This document shows positions 1 through 11,669 of a stretch of 64,000 bases of DNA, piece by piece. Positions within the stretch are counted from its first letter, which is position 1. Every line of letters starts with the position of its first letter. The notes beneath the pieces were generated by a model that was not told where the DNA came from, did not search any database, and saw only the letters and a list, made by a program, of their open reading frames with translations. The DNA is taken from assembly GCA_023105745.1 (NCBI GenBank), contig JALGQZ010000009.1, forward strand, positions 37,314,409 through 37,378,408. Reading direction: 5' to 3'. Made by a program: the position numbers and the translations under genes. Origin of the DNA: Austropuccinia psidii. Its lineage: Eukaryota > Basidiomycota > Pucciniomycetes > Pucciniales > Sphaerophragmiaceae.

Positions 1-327
1 GTGGAGGTCAGACTCACATAAGAATTCTCTAGGAAACACCCATTGTTCCAAGTACCTTTATTCAAACCTTACCACAAAACAGGAGAGGATAGGCTCCCTT
101 CCAGAAACAAGAGCCACACCTCACAGGACATAGTGGAAGTAGAAGACTTACCTGACCCATTGAAAAAGATTTTAATCAATTGGAAGGACCACAGCCAATA
201 TCTGGTCAGATTTAAGAACCAAACAGCTGATAAAGATAAATGGTTGGCAGAATATGCCATACCAGATGATTACCTTCACCCAAGAATATTCAGAGCCTCT
301 AGGAGGGCTTACCAGCCTCATAAATGA
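1..327 (+). pseudogene. 3' end of a Ty3/Gypsy pol: linker plus chromodomain (partial)
   Basis: The frame reads from the window edge through a HPLFQVPLFKPY motif into a chromodomain-like block (YLVRFKN, then KWLAEYAIP) and stops at 325-327. The same order (HPTFPVSLIKPY, then EYLVRYRN and EWMAESEIP) is found at the end of the complete element at 44.8-55.2 kb, which identifies it as the integrase C-terminal chromodomain used for chromatin targeting. An in-frame TAA lies at 19-21, and no ATG precedes the open stretch (it opens with TTG at 43), so this is a broken fragment whose body lies outside the window. The family assignment is firm; non-functionality is inferred from the stop. Confidence 0.8.
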
Positions 328-1040
328 TGATCCCTTTTTAAAGGCAGGGTATGTCATCCTGTGACTCAAAACCACAGCACAAGCATGAAAGAAAAATTAC
401 CATAAACCAATGGTAGAGTAAAATACCACCAAAGCATGGAGATGAGCCAAAGCAGCTCAAAAGGTATCAAAGGAGTGAGAAAATTTACCACTTTTCAAAT
501 ATAAAACTCCCATAATCACAGGACAAATAACAACAAATTTATTCAGTCTCAAAGAAATTTTTGAGTAGAACCTTAAGTTTCACCTCTCATTTAAAATCCA
601 GAGGAAGAGGCTAAAGCCCATAAAATGGGTGTTTTAATTGGAGCCCTTAGTCAGGGCTATCCAATGGTATCAGCTAAACTGGGATAGAATCAAAACTAAA
701 GAAATTATGTCCAAAATAAATCCAAATAAGGGTAAATAAGATATTCACCTCTCATCTCACTTCTATAGTTTTTGTGTGAGATACTTAAAGAAGGGTCATT
801 TTGAAAAGGGAGGAATCAGGGCTATCTTATGTCTCTATCCTTCTCCCCATAGCCTATCCAGAACAAAGATTATGGAGCAAACAAGTTCCATACAGTATTT
901 GAGAAAAATCCATATCTGAATAATGATAATTAAAAATGGTATAGCTTTTCCGTATTTAATTTTACCTATACCAAATGAGGTACAATTATGTAGAGCCCAT
1001 CAAGGGACATGCAATTAACAAGCTTTGAGCTCAATATCTT
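328..1040. other. Non-coding tail of the Gypsy fragment
   Basis: No open frame of note. A purine-rich run (AAAAGGGAGGAA, about 814-825) followed by TCAGGGC could be an old polypurine tract, which would place an LTR start close behind it, but no TG end is visible there. Confidence 0.35.
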
Positions 1041-1790
1041 TAAAAAGAACAAAGGTATGGCAGCTTTAAGGTCAAAATCCCACATTTGGGACAATACACC
1101 TTTGCTGTGGGATACTTTCCCATATCCTTGAATATGAGGTGTCAATTTTTCAAAAGAGCATGTTTATCCTTCAGTACCTCATATTTTGACCAATATGGGG
1201 TCCCCATAAAGGTTCTGTACAGCATTCTATGTGTCATACACATCAGAACAGGGCTGTGTGGTCCCCAGATGAAACCTTTCACCCTGTATTGGTGACAACT
1301 GCCCAGATGTGGTTTCAAAACCATATCTAAGCCCAATAAAGGTTATTAATTCATGATAAGAGCCACAATTCAGTCCTTGGAAGTGCAAAATTCTCACTCT
1401 TCCTACATGAACAGTTCTAGAGAACCTTTTCACCCATTTTCAGGATAAAAAGGGACCATTTTTTTCCCCAAAGAGGACTCCCCATCCTGCTCTTTAATCC
1501 CTACATAGTAAAACCTTCATAACAGTTATACTCTTGGAAAATAATCAGGAATACTTCTAATCTTAATCATGGTAGTCTTTTTTATAATACCCCAATTTAT
1601 AAATTCACACCAATGGCTTTCAACATTGCTCACCACCACTATATCTCTATAGTCAAGCCCTTTTACTTTATTTTTAAACTTTCTTAGCTTTATTAATTTG
1701 CTCCACAGTCATATTCAGAGCTTTAAATTCATTTATTATCACTCCATCATAAACTCAGCCTGACAATATCAGAGAGAGAAGAAAAAAACA
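1040..1790 (+). repeat. Diverged LTR-like repeat R1, copy 1
   Basis: This block is alignable by eye to 6110-6835: shared stretches include GGTTCTGTACAGCATTCTA, GGGCTGTGTGGTCCCCAGAT and the ending ACTCAGCCTGACA. The copies differ at many sites and by indels. The position after a Gypsy chromodomain and the terminal TGACA suggest an old LTR, but neither the outer TG end nor a target duplication can be fixed. Short open frames inside it are chance. Confidence 0.6.
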
Positions 1791-1906
1791 AAAAATTCAA
1801 GAGATTCTTTGACACCAGTATTCAGAACTCACAATTGTGCTCTGTGTGGAAAATAGTGAAGACCATTTAACAGACATGCTCTTCACTCAGGACTTTCTCT
1901 GGATGG

Positions 1907-2370
1907 TGTCACAATGCTGTCTGCCAGACCTCAGCAAAGGGAACTCTTGCCGAAAAGGCTATTAAACCGGTTTAAAGACCGATTAATACTGGCAAGTTGT
2001 AGATCACATTCCACCATGTGACAGTACCCCCGGGTTTAGGGCACTGCGTCCCGAAGTGCATGTAACTGATGGTATTACCCATGTCATCCTCATGGAGTTA
2101 CATTAGTCACAACAGGAGCCTACAAGGAACCCCCAAGGGGCGGAACCCTTGTACGCCAATGGAGCGGAAAACCCAGCGATTTCTGGTTGTTTGATTGAGA
2201 CCTCCTCTTGTCTCCAACCGGAATTGAACCCATGACGTTGGTAACTGGTTTATTGTCACAATGCTGTCTGCCAGACCTCAGCAAAGGGAGCTCTTGCCGA
2301 AAAGGCTATTAAACCGGTTGAAAGACCGATTAATACTGGCAAGTTGTAGATCACATTCCACCATGTGACA
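1907..2370. mobile_element. TRIM-like mini LTR retroelement, complete, with TSD
   Basis: Two direct repeats of 117 bp (1907-2023 and 2254-2370), nearly identical, each start TGTCACA and end TGTGACA. They flank a 230-bp non-coding interior. The unit is bounded by a perfect 5-bp duplication GATGG at 1902-1906 and 2371-2375, as expected from LTR-retroelement integration. Total 464 bp, in the size range of terminal-repeat retrotransposons in miniature. A G-rich tract (GGGGGTAC on the minus strand, 2024-2031) abuts one repeat and could be the polypurine tract, favouring minus orientation, but no convincing tRNA primer site is visible. It sits inside the minus-strand gag relic. A solo copy of the 117-bp repeat occurs at 44321-44437. 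Confidence 0.85.
2220..2230 (-). promoter_or_regulatory. Pol III B-box-like motif inside the TRIM element
   Basis: The minus strand reads GGTTCAATTCC, a perfect fit to the tRNA T-arm/B-box consensus GGTTCRANNCC, with tRNA-like flanks (GTCATG before it, GGTTGGAGA after it). No matching A box was found at the usual distance, so this is either a captured tRNA fragment or a chance match. Confidence 0.45.
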
Positions 2371-2375
2371 GATGG

Positions 2376-3448
2376 GTAAGCTGTTTTTGAGGCCTTTTGA
2401 CACAGTTTGTAATTCTGTGCTTCCCATCACAATAGGCTTTGGGCTTGAATAATTTTGAAGTTTTGAAGAACTTGCCTTTGTAGTTTCAGCATTCCTTTCT
2501 TGAGAATTATTCCTCTCATGGTACCTGGTATCAAGCTCCAGGGTAGCATCCATTAAGTCTTGAAGAGAATCAACAATTGAGGGATTCCTGAAATGATGTA
2601 TATAAGCCCTCTCCCCCCAATCTCCAATTCTTGACACCAAACATTTTAAATTAGCTACATCTAAGTAAAAATTCTCTCCTTCCTTCATTCTTAAGGCATC
2701 CAACTCTTCTTCAGAGTTTCTGACTTCATTGGCAAAATAGAATAATTACCAGCTATTGAGGAGGTAATTTGTGTCTTGATTGGTGAGATTGGAAATATAA
2801 GGCTCAAGCCATTTTGCAGCTCTCCCAGTGGGGAATGAAGTGGCATAAAGAAATTTCCTATTTTCTGAAGGTAACTTCACCTTTTATATGTGGAAGATAA
2901 GCTTGCAGGAATGATCAAATTACTTCATTTGAAGGGTTGAGTCTCAAAAAAGCAGTCTGGTTTCCTGAAGCTTTATAATATGAAGAAGGTTGAAGATTGT
3001 CCATAATTTGAGTCATTTGTTGCATGATGGCCACTAAAGGTGGTTCAGACTGATGAGAAACAGGCTTAGCATACTGGTCTATAGTTTTCCTTCCAGTACC
3101 TTCATATGCCTCCACAGGAGGAGGGACAATTTCAGTACCATAAGACTCTTCCTCTCCCATGAAATTCTCCTCCTCCTCTTCACCATTTTCCCCAAAACCT
3201 TTAAATAAGGACTTTGACATACCAGGAAAAATGATAACTTCTGAGAAATATCTTGATCTTCTTGGTCCTCTTCCTTCCTGGATTGATGGTGAGTCTCCTT
3301 TCATACTTGGTCCTCTGTCCAAGTGGTCCCTCAGTTGATGAACTGCTGGGGTCCCATCAAGAGGCATTCTAGGTGTTGGAGTGAGTAAATTTTGAGTTCT
3401 GGCCTGAGATCTTGTCTTTCTTGAAGTAGGTTAATTTTGGTAAGGCAT
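2376..3448 (-). pseudogene. Ty3/Gypsy gag relic (minus strand)
   Basis: On the minus strand an ATG at 3448 opens a frame with an early TAA, then a long acidic gag N-terminal region (3367 to 2915) with GRGPRRS and EEEEEN stretches. After a frame-broken gap, 2703 to 2376 carries the gag core motifs ALRMKEG, VSRIGDWGERAYIHHF and LDTRYHERN. These motifs recur in the plus-strand gag at 8.5-9.8 kb (RIEDWGERAYIH-like), so both belong to one rust-type Gypsy family. The relic runs into the TRIM insertion at 2370. Frameshifts and stops make it non-functional. Capsid function is known for the family. Confidence 0.75.
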
Positions 3449-4162
3449 TATTAAATAACAAGACAAAAATAGCAAATGAATCAAATCAAAGTATGAATAT
3501 GAGGAACTTGAGGCAAATAAAAATGAAAGCTTGAGGTCAAAATCAAAATAAATACCTTGAAGAAAATACAAAATCATCAATTTCTTGAGGTCAATCAATT
3601 AATCAGTGAATATTGAGTAATTAAAAAAACAATTCCTGAGTGAAATCAATAAAATCAAATTAATTATTCAGGGGAAATCAATCAAGAAATAAAATCCAAT
3701 TAGTGAACTTTCAGGGTGATCGAATTCTTGAGCTCAAAATCAATTATATTTCAAATCAATAAATAAAAGTAAAATCAAATGAAAATCTTGCTTTGAATCG
3801 AAATTCTTGAATAATATTTCAAAATTGATCTTGATTAATGAATATTTGTGCATGAAATGATTTTTCAAACCAATTTGAAAACCAAAATTAACCTGTGACC
3901 TAAATAAGAAATATAGTGTAATAAGCAATGACTAAACATTTTCAGCCACACAATTTTAAGAGAAAAGAAGAATTTTGATCAATATAGAAGGAAATTATAA
4001 AGAGAAAGCAATTTGAAATATTGGAAAAGAAATTGAAAACCAAGGTATTTGAAGAAAAAAATTTTAATATCATAAGAGTGTCATAATTGATAAATGAATT
4101 ATTTTTAAGATAAAGAATAAAGATAAATAAATTAATTAATCAATTATTAGTTGATTAATCTA

Positions 4163-4900
4163 ATGTCACAGGGGCTCTTGGGAATAACTAGAGTGACCTG
4201 GCACTCAGGAATCAAGAGCTCACCTTGATGGCTCCAAAAAGAATTAAGAAACATTTGAGGAATATATTTCCTTAACAACTAACAAGTGCAAGTACAAATA
4301 TTCAGAAGATAATAATAAAGAATCCCAAGTCCAAAGATCCAACTAAATTAATCCTCAATTCACTGTTTCAACCTGCCAGAAAGAACAATGTAATTATTTA
4401 AGGATATGACCACCAATATCTACTGACAGGAAAAGTAGAAGGTGCAAATGACTTACTTAGGAATATCATTTTTTACTTCCACTAAATGAGAAGGAAAATA
4501 ATAATGAAAACAAATCCAGTAGATTGATTCACTGGGGAAAAAGTCCCCAGGGGTTGTCAGAGTGGGAATTATATGTGAAAAGCTGGGATATTGAACCTGA
4601 AGGGTTGAGAACCCCACTGTATAGTTGGTATACAGTGGTATTGACTGTTTTGGGAAAATAAAGCTTGGCCATCTTGAGAAATGAACTGTGTGTATTGAAT
4701 CCCCACAGTGTATAAATAAAGTTACCCAAATAGGTCAGTGCCCTAAAGGTTGCTTGACTACAGCCTGTATGGATTTTTTGAGCTTTCCAAGGAGTGCTGG
4801 AGCTCTTGATTCATTGACAACTTCCTTTAGAATAACAACCTCTTGGAATTACCCTTGGAAATTCCTCGGCCATTATTTCCTTGGAGGAATAATGTTGGAG
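4163..4900 (-). repeat. LTR-like repeat R2, minus copy (probable 5' LTR of the minus gag)
   Basis: The minus strand ends GAGCCCCTGTGACA at 4163, exactly as the plus copy ends at about 7853. Other shared stretches are GGCAGGTTGAAACAGTG versus AACAGGTTGAAACAGTG, and CCCCTGGGGA near 4545 versus 7458. It lies just upstream (in minus sense) of the gag relic, where a 5' LTR is expected. The outer end is only approximate because similarity fades. Confidence 0.6.
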
Positions 4901-6110
4901 TGTAAATGAGCAATCCCTAAAGGTCCAGGTGATTTGTGTCCTCCAATGGTCTTCTGCATTTCCCCCATGAATCACAAGCTTTAGTTTCTGGAAGACTTCC
5001 TTCAAAATTGGCTTCTGGACTGGTGACTTGACATGAAATGAAAGAATTGATTCTTGAGATTTTGGCCATTGAATTTCTGAGGAAAAATGGTACATAATGG
5101 TTTATAATACCATATATTCCCCATACAAGGCTTCTTCAGACCTGGGTCCTGTTACAGCCATGGAAATTCACCCTCCTGGACCTCAATATGGCATATCCAT
5201 GCCATATCCAATTTATGGCAATTTGGCCATATCCATAATCATTGTAAAATTAGTGATTTCATATTTTTTGGCCTTTTATGGTCATTTCACTATCTGGGCC
5301 CAACTTGGCCCCTTCATCATCATCAGGTCTTTCTTTTGGGAAGTCTTTTTTATTTTCCACTCAACAGGGAAAATACAGCCCAAAAGCCTGTATTTGGCTT
5401 TTTAAGCTTTTAATACAGATTTGCATATTTTGCGCATTTTTGCAAATTTTTCTGTATTTTCCACTTTAGGCCATTTTCCCATTTAATATGGGAAATATGC
5501 CCAAATGGGCATATTAGTCCATTTGGGGCTTAATTGCCAGATTTTAGCACTTTGCACAAATCCAGTTTTAAAGCTGTATTATCTGTAGTTGACCAAAACA
5601 TCCAAAAACCACTTTTTCACCTCTGAAGCCACCAAAACCCATTTTTCAATCTTATCCTCCTGGCATCATCCCAAAAGACCTTTGGCCATTTTCACCCTCC
5701 AATAACCAAAAGTGCCATAAATGGTGTTATACACCATTATTCATCTTTTTTTCACCAGAAATCCAATGGCGCCAATATCAAATGGTTATTTCAACATTCG
5801 ATCAGGTCATCCAGAGGATTAATCAAGGCTCAAGTACAAGTGTCAATCTCAAATACCAATGAAACCATCAAGCAAGCATTGGTCATTCTCATTCACAGTA
5901 TTCCTCCAGGGGAATACTTGCAGTTCATTCTCCAGGGATATTCAAGAGGCAGTTCCAAAGCAATTTGCAAAGGGTCAATTCTCCATCAATCCACCTTGGC
6001 AACCACATTCATTAAATATAGTCTGGATTCATCAAGACTTGTATTTCAAACATAAACCATAGGGATATCATTCAACCCAGTTCATTTCCCAACTCGGCAA
6101 GGTATACACT
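4900..6110. other. Gene-free stretch
   Basis: No coding signal that I trust. It contains local low-complexity repeats of GGCATATCC/GCCATATCC type around 5180-5240; the short open frames show no recognisable motif. Confidence 0.4.
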
Positions 6111-6835
6111 TCATCAAGAAGTCAATAAGGTCAAAATCCCACAGTTTGGCTAATACAGCCTTACCACAGGATAGTATCCCACAACCATGATTATGAGGTG
6201 TCAAATAGACAGAAAAATGTTTATACTTCAATAACTCATATTTCATTCAATAATGGGGTCCCATACAGGTTCTGTACAGCATTCTACACATCATACACAT
6301 CAGAAGAGGGCTGTGTGGTCCCCAGATGAAAATTTTCACCCTGTATTGGTGAAAACTGCCTAGATGTGGTTTCAAAACCACATCTGAGCCCAACACAGGG
6401 AATACAGGCATTGTGGAAAACCACAAGCCAGTACCCTGAATTGAAAAACTCTTCACTTCCTCTACATGTATGTTCCAAAAGGCCACTCCACCCCATTTCA
6501 GGATAAAAGGAGGCCTTTTCTCCACCATAAAAGGTCTCTTCATCCTGTTCTTAAATTCCTATGTAGTACAGCTGTCCAAAACAGTTATACTCTTGGAAAA
6601 CAAGTCAGGTACACTTTGAACTTAAGTATTGTATTTTTTTATTATTGTAACCCAACAGGTAAAACTGCATCCAGGGCTTTCATTAACGCTCACCACCACT
6701 AATTATATTAGTAAATCCCTTAATATCTTGAAACCTAACCTTTTTAATACTTTTATCCATGTCGCAGTTATAGTTAAAGCTGTACATACCTTTATTAGCA
6801 CTTTATCATACACTCAGCCTGACACATTTACAATA
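6110..6835 (+). repeat. Diverged LTR-like repeat R1, copy 2
   Basis: Second copy of the repeat at 1040-1790, same orientation, sharing the GGTTCTGTACAGCATTCTA and GGGCTGTGTGGTCCCCAGAT segments and ending ACTCAGCCTGACA. It is preceded by unrelated sequence and followed by TTTACAATATGAG. No gag or pol lies beside it, so a solo LTR is the simplest reading. Confidence 0.6.
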
Positions 6836-7099
6836 TGAGAGCTGGGTATTTTACAGATAAATCATGATTTAAGATCAAAATACTATTTGAAAAAAAATTG
6901 AAGATAAAATTTTGAAGGAAAAACTTTATCAAATTATTTAAGTTCATTCTTCAGAAAATGGCATAGATTGTATAAGGGTAAATCTCTTGATACTTCTTTA
7001 ATTTAGTAATTTATTCATATTTAGATTTGTGGGGGGGAAAATAATAAAGAAGGGTTCTTTTCATACTTCAGATCTCCTCTCTAGTTACTATACTGATAT

Positions 7100-7855
7100 T
7101 GCTATATTTTTCATCTCAAAGGCACTATCAGGGGTAAGGGTATTCAACCTTAAGCCCATTCAAACTCACCAGAACAGAAAATACCTGTGTGTATGAGCAT
7201 TTTGTTTCAGAAAATCTTCTTTTGAAACACTCATATGGTTTGGTTCATCAATACAGCCTTACAACACTTGTACAGGCTGAATTCACCAAATACAGTTTTG
7301 GATATACCAGTCCAAAAGCTTTATAAGAACCCAATTTGGCCACACTCTTGTATAGGCCCTTTATTATCCAAAATCAATTCAATAAATGATTCCTCTCAAG
7401 AAAATTAACTATTTGAATCAGAGCTGGTGGATTATCAAATATACCAGCCCCTCTTTCTCCCCTGGGGAATTTTTCCCAGTTAATTAATATATTTAATTTA
7501 TTAATTGATAAATAAACTTATTCTTATTTTGGAATATTTTATTCATTGGTATTACATTAGTCTTTTCATTTACTCACCTTTTCAGTAGAGTGGTGGTGTC
7601 CATATCCTTATTAACCCCTCTCTTTCTTTATAACAGGTTGAAACAGTGGACTTGGAATTTTTTGTGGTTGGCTCTTTTATTCCTTACTCTTATTAATTAT
7701 TTTTTCTGCTTTTCTTATATTTATTTTATTAGAATTCTCATTCTCATTACACTCTTAAGTGCACTCTTTATCTTATCCTACTTGAGCCCTCCATAAGTTA
7801 GTCCTAGTTTACCAAGTTCCAGGCCCTCTTCACTTGGAAGAGCCCCTGTGACATT
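7100..7855 (+). repeat. LTR-like repeat R2, plus copy (probable 5' LTR of the 8.5-kb gag-pol)
   Basis: Homologous along its length to 56870-57615 (for example GGATATACCAGTC, TCTGGTGGATTATCA, CCCAGTTAATTAATATATTT) and, inverted, to 4163-4900. It ends GAGCCCCTGTGACA at about 7853. The gag relic on the same strand starts some 670 bp downstream, fitting a 5' LTR plus leader. The start is not sharply defined. A hydrophobic open frame at 7590-7796 inside it is not a gene. Confidence 0.6.
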
Positions 7856-8522
7856 ATATTAATTAGCTCATAATTTCTCCTTTCTTTTTCATTATTTTTT
7901 CACAAAATCATTCACTCATTCATCAATTATAACCTCTTTTTTTTTTTTTTATGATTCTCTTCTTCTCTCATCAATTTTCATCTCATTCACTTTATTACTA
8001 TTAAAATCAAATTCTTTCTCATTTCTCATCCATTTCTGACCATTCCATTTTATTCTCCATTTGCAATCAATTCTCAATCTTCTTTTTCTGTCTGAATTCA
8101 GGTTTCTATCAGGTTTTAATTGATTGGTTAACTTGTGATTGTGATTTTATCAGGGGACTTTGATTTTATTTTATTGACATTTATTTGATTCCTTGAGATA
8201 ACTGATTGTCTCTAAAGATCTGATTTTGTTGATTGATTGAAGCTGAATGCTCAAGATATTTAATTATTTACTGAATTTCTCAAGATTGAATGGACATTAA
8301 TTTTTAATTGACTTGATTTTATTGAATTAATTGATTCATTGATTGAAATTCATTTGAAATTATTCAAGACATTGATTTATCCACAGTATTTTGACTCGGT
8401 AATTTTCATTCTTCAAAAATAATTCACATTTATACCACTTTGAGTTCTCATTTTTTTATTTGGTAAAGCTTTATTGTTTTTATTTTTAATTATTATCAAG
8501 TTTCTATATCTTATTTTCAATG
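7856..8522 (+). other. Leader between R2 LTR and gag
   Basis: AT-rich, with many TGATT words and a 14-T run near 7940. No open frame and no convincing tRNA primer-binding site after the LTR end. Confidence 0.35.
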
Positions 8523-9840
8523 ATGCCTTTTCAGAATATTCCCCCAGCTAACAATACAATATCTCAAAGAAATAAAGGTGTTCTTACTCCTACAGAAAGG
8601 GTTCCTCTTTACTGAATGCCATCAATTCATAAACCAAGTGAAAATTTTTACAGAGGACCATCAATGGAAGGAGAAGCACCCTCCAGAAGATGAAGATAAT
8701 TCTCTGGCTTGTTGGGTGGCTACCATTGCATTTATCCAGGGCCTGGAAGTATATTGGGGGAGCTGATTATGAAGAGCAGGAGTATTCTGAGGATACTGAA
8801 GTGGAAGCTTCCTTGGAAGGTGCTCCTCAAGCTCCTGAGGCCCCAAATCTAGCCCTTTCTAATCAACCTCTTGTCTCTCAAGCTGAACCAAATTTCCTCA
8901 AGATGATGGAGCAAATCACTCATTTCATGGGACAGCTCACTCAAGCAGTTGCCCCAAGGGATAATTTCAGAGATACAGCATTCAACACTCCATCAATTAA
9001 GGCACTTTATTTTTTTGGTGGTACTCAATCCCAAAAATTGAGAGGGTTTATTCAATCCTGTCAATTAATTTCCCATAATGACCCAGAAAACTTCTTTTCT
9101 GAAAGTAAGGAGATTCTATATTCCACTTTGTTTCTCACTGGTAGAGCTAAAAAATGGATTGAACTATATCTCTCAAATTTCTCCAACAAAAGACCTTTCG
9201 ACCTCCTGGATAATTGGCAATTATTTGAACCCCAATTCTTCACTCTGTTTGGTGATCCCAATGAATTAAGGAAACCTGAACAATAGTTGGACAATTTAAG
9301 AATGAAGGAAAGTGGTCATGTTTACTTGTACTTTTCTTATTTCAGAAGTTTAATTTAAATAATTGAGGATTGGGGAGAAAGGGCTTATATTCATGTGTAT
9401 AGAAGATGCTTGGCATCAAGGCTATTGGACCAATTGGCTTCTCAACCTGGAAATGTTGATAGCCTTCAAGAACTCATAGAGATTACTTTGCAGTTATCTA
9501 CCAGTTATCATTAGAGGCAGAAGGAAAAGGGTGAGAATCAAGAAAAGAAGGCTCCTGTCACTGGATCCAATTTTTTCACGCCCTCTCAATACTCATCTTC
9601 CAAGAAGCCTTTTCATAAGAAGAATAAGAAGGGAAAGAATTGTCAAGTTTTCAAGGATAATACTCATTCTTTTCTCCTCAATAAGAAAAACAATTAATCT
9701 GTTATGAAAATTAGAGGAATATTAAAGAAGGCTTATTTACTTATCATGTTGGAGAGCACCCAATTTAAAAATGCTTCAAGAGGCCTCAAAATAGGCCTGG
9801 GTAATCAAGAGGCTTCCCTAGAAAGAAGGGGAAATCCTGA
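8523..9840 (+). pseudogene. Ty3/Gypsy gag relic (plus strand)
   Basis: ATG at 8523 opens a frame that is broken early. From about 8690 the gag frame runs with the motifs LRGFIQSCQLI, GRAKKWIE, LFGDPNELRK and, after a stop at 9284-9286, LDNLRMKESGH, DWGERAYIHVYRR and LLDQLASQPG. These are the capsid-region motifs of a rust-type Gypsy gag and match the minus-strand relic at 2.4-3.4 kb. A lysine-rich tail follows (about 9600-9640). Several internal stops and frame changes, with CAA-to-TAA-type codons, mark it as dead. It continues into the pol relic. Confidence 0.75.
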
Positions 9841-11665
9841 GTGAGAATAATGATTTGTTTAATTGTTACCACTTATTTCCTTCAAGAGAACAATTTTCTC
9901 ATTATTAATAATAATTTCAAGAAATCTTCAAATTTTCTTATTTTCTCTTCTGTCTTGGATATTTTTTATATATTATTCTCATTTATTCTGGTGCTACAAA
10001 CCTTTTTATTGAAATTGATTTTGTTCTCAAGTACTTATTTACTATGGCAGAGCTCCCTGAAAACATCCTTCTTTTCCTTTTGTATCAAAGTGAATCCACT
10101 TCTTTGTTCATCACCCATTATAGAAAGTGGGTTTTTGACTTTCCTTCTTTCCCAATCTTTGAATCTGACTATTTTATTATATATTCCCCCAAGGGAAAAG
10201 ACTTCATATTGTTCTATGATTTCCTTTACCATTTTAATCCTATTTATTTACTTTAAAAATGTATTTACCACCTATGATTCTAATAATAAGGATTCTAGTT
10301 GTATTATGCCTCCTACTAGTAACTATTTTTCCACTGGTGTCAAAAGTGTTTCGCTGGTAGGTGAATCTAAGACACTTTCCCTTCCTTATTTTGTCCATAT
10401 TCCTCTCATCATTCCCTCTCGGTCATTAACTCTATCAATAGATGAAGTCTTCAACAATATAAAAAAATTTGGAGAAGATGTTTCTATATCTTCACTTCCT
10501 CTCTTTCAAGGGGATATAGACCTTCCTCCTTTATCCTTTCATTCCTCCCTGGAGGAGCAGTGGGATAAGGAGGAAGAGCCAGAGGAAATTGAAACTGTGT
10601 TCAAGGTAGTCTCTCCTGATTATAACCAATATTTGGATTCATTCTCCAAGGTGAAAGGAGAGAAACTTCCTCCACACCACACCTGTGATCATTTTATTGA
10701 ACTGGAGGGGTCTCTACATCCTGTTGGTATTATCTACTCTTGATCAAATAATGAGTCAGAAACACTACAGGCCTAAATTTGATAGAATTTAGATGAAGGT
10801 TCCATAAGGCCAAGCTTCTCTCTAACAGGAGAACCTGTTCTTTTTTTTCAATAAAAAGGATTGAGGCCTTTTCTTGTGTGTTGACTACTGAAATCTCAAT
10901 GCTGTTACTAAGACAAAAAGTTATCCCATTCCTCCAATTAACAAGATTCTCCCCTTATTCAATGGTTACACTATCTTCTCCAAAATAGACCTGAATGGTG
11001 CTTAAAATCTCCTATAAATTAAAGAGGGGGATGAGCACTTAACTGCCTTTAGAACCAGATATGGTATTTATGCCATTTGGCCTGACCAATACTCCTGCTT
11101 CATTACAGAAATTTCTGAATTATAATTTTCTAGACTTTTTGGATATATTTGTAGTAGTTTATTTAGATTTTATTATGGTCTTCTTAAGTTCTGAGGAGGA
11201 ACATGTCAAAAATGTGGCCTCTGTCCTCTAAATACTGATGGATGATAATTTGTTTTCTAAACCCACAAAGTGTGTATTCCATCCCCCAAATGTTGAATGC
11301 ATTGGCTATGTTGTTTTAAGTGATGGTCTCAAGATGAATTCTTCAAAATTTAAACAAATCCTCAATTAGCCTCAGCCAAAAAACATTAAGGAACTTAAAT
11401 CTTTTCTTGGCTTTTCCACCTTTTATCATCATTTCATTAAAAATTACCCTAAAAAAACCCTTCTCTCAATTCCCTTCTCAAAAAATACTCTTCTTTTATT
11501 TTCAATTAGGAAGCTCTTAGTCAGTTTCAATTACTAAAAGAATCTTTCCCCACTGTTCCTATTTTTTCCCATTTTGATCTATCTCTACCAACTATTTTAG
11601 GGATTTATGCTCCTTATCATTCCTTGCACTGGGGGGATTGTGCTTGGACCTGCCTACAGGTCCCT
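9841..11665 (+). pseudogene. Ty3/Gypsy pol relic: protease linker, RT and RNase H start
   Basis: An open frame at 9841-10743 is poor in recognisable motifs in its first two thirds but ends with the pol linker (YLDSFSKVKGEKLPPH, DHFIELEGS). Past its stop, RT motifs continue with many stops: LCVDY and LNAVT (about 10870-10910), a PIPPIN block, FSKIDLNGA (about 10978-11005), EGDEHLTAFRTRYG, then EALSQFQLLKESF and a DLSLPT stretch entering RNase H near 11560-11660. The YxDD box is lost to mutation. Order and spacing match the integrase-side relic of the same family at 42.1-43.7 kb, though the two need not be one copy. Confidence 0.7.
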
Positions 11666-11669
11666 TACA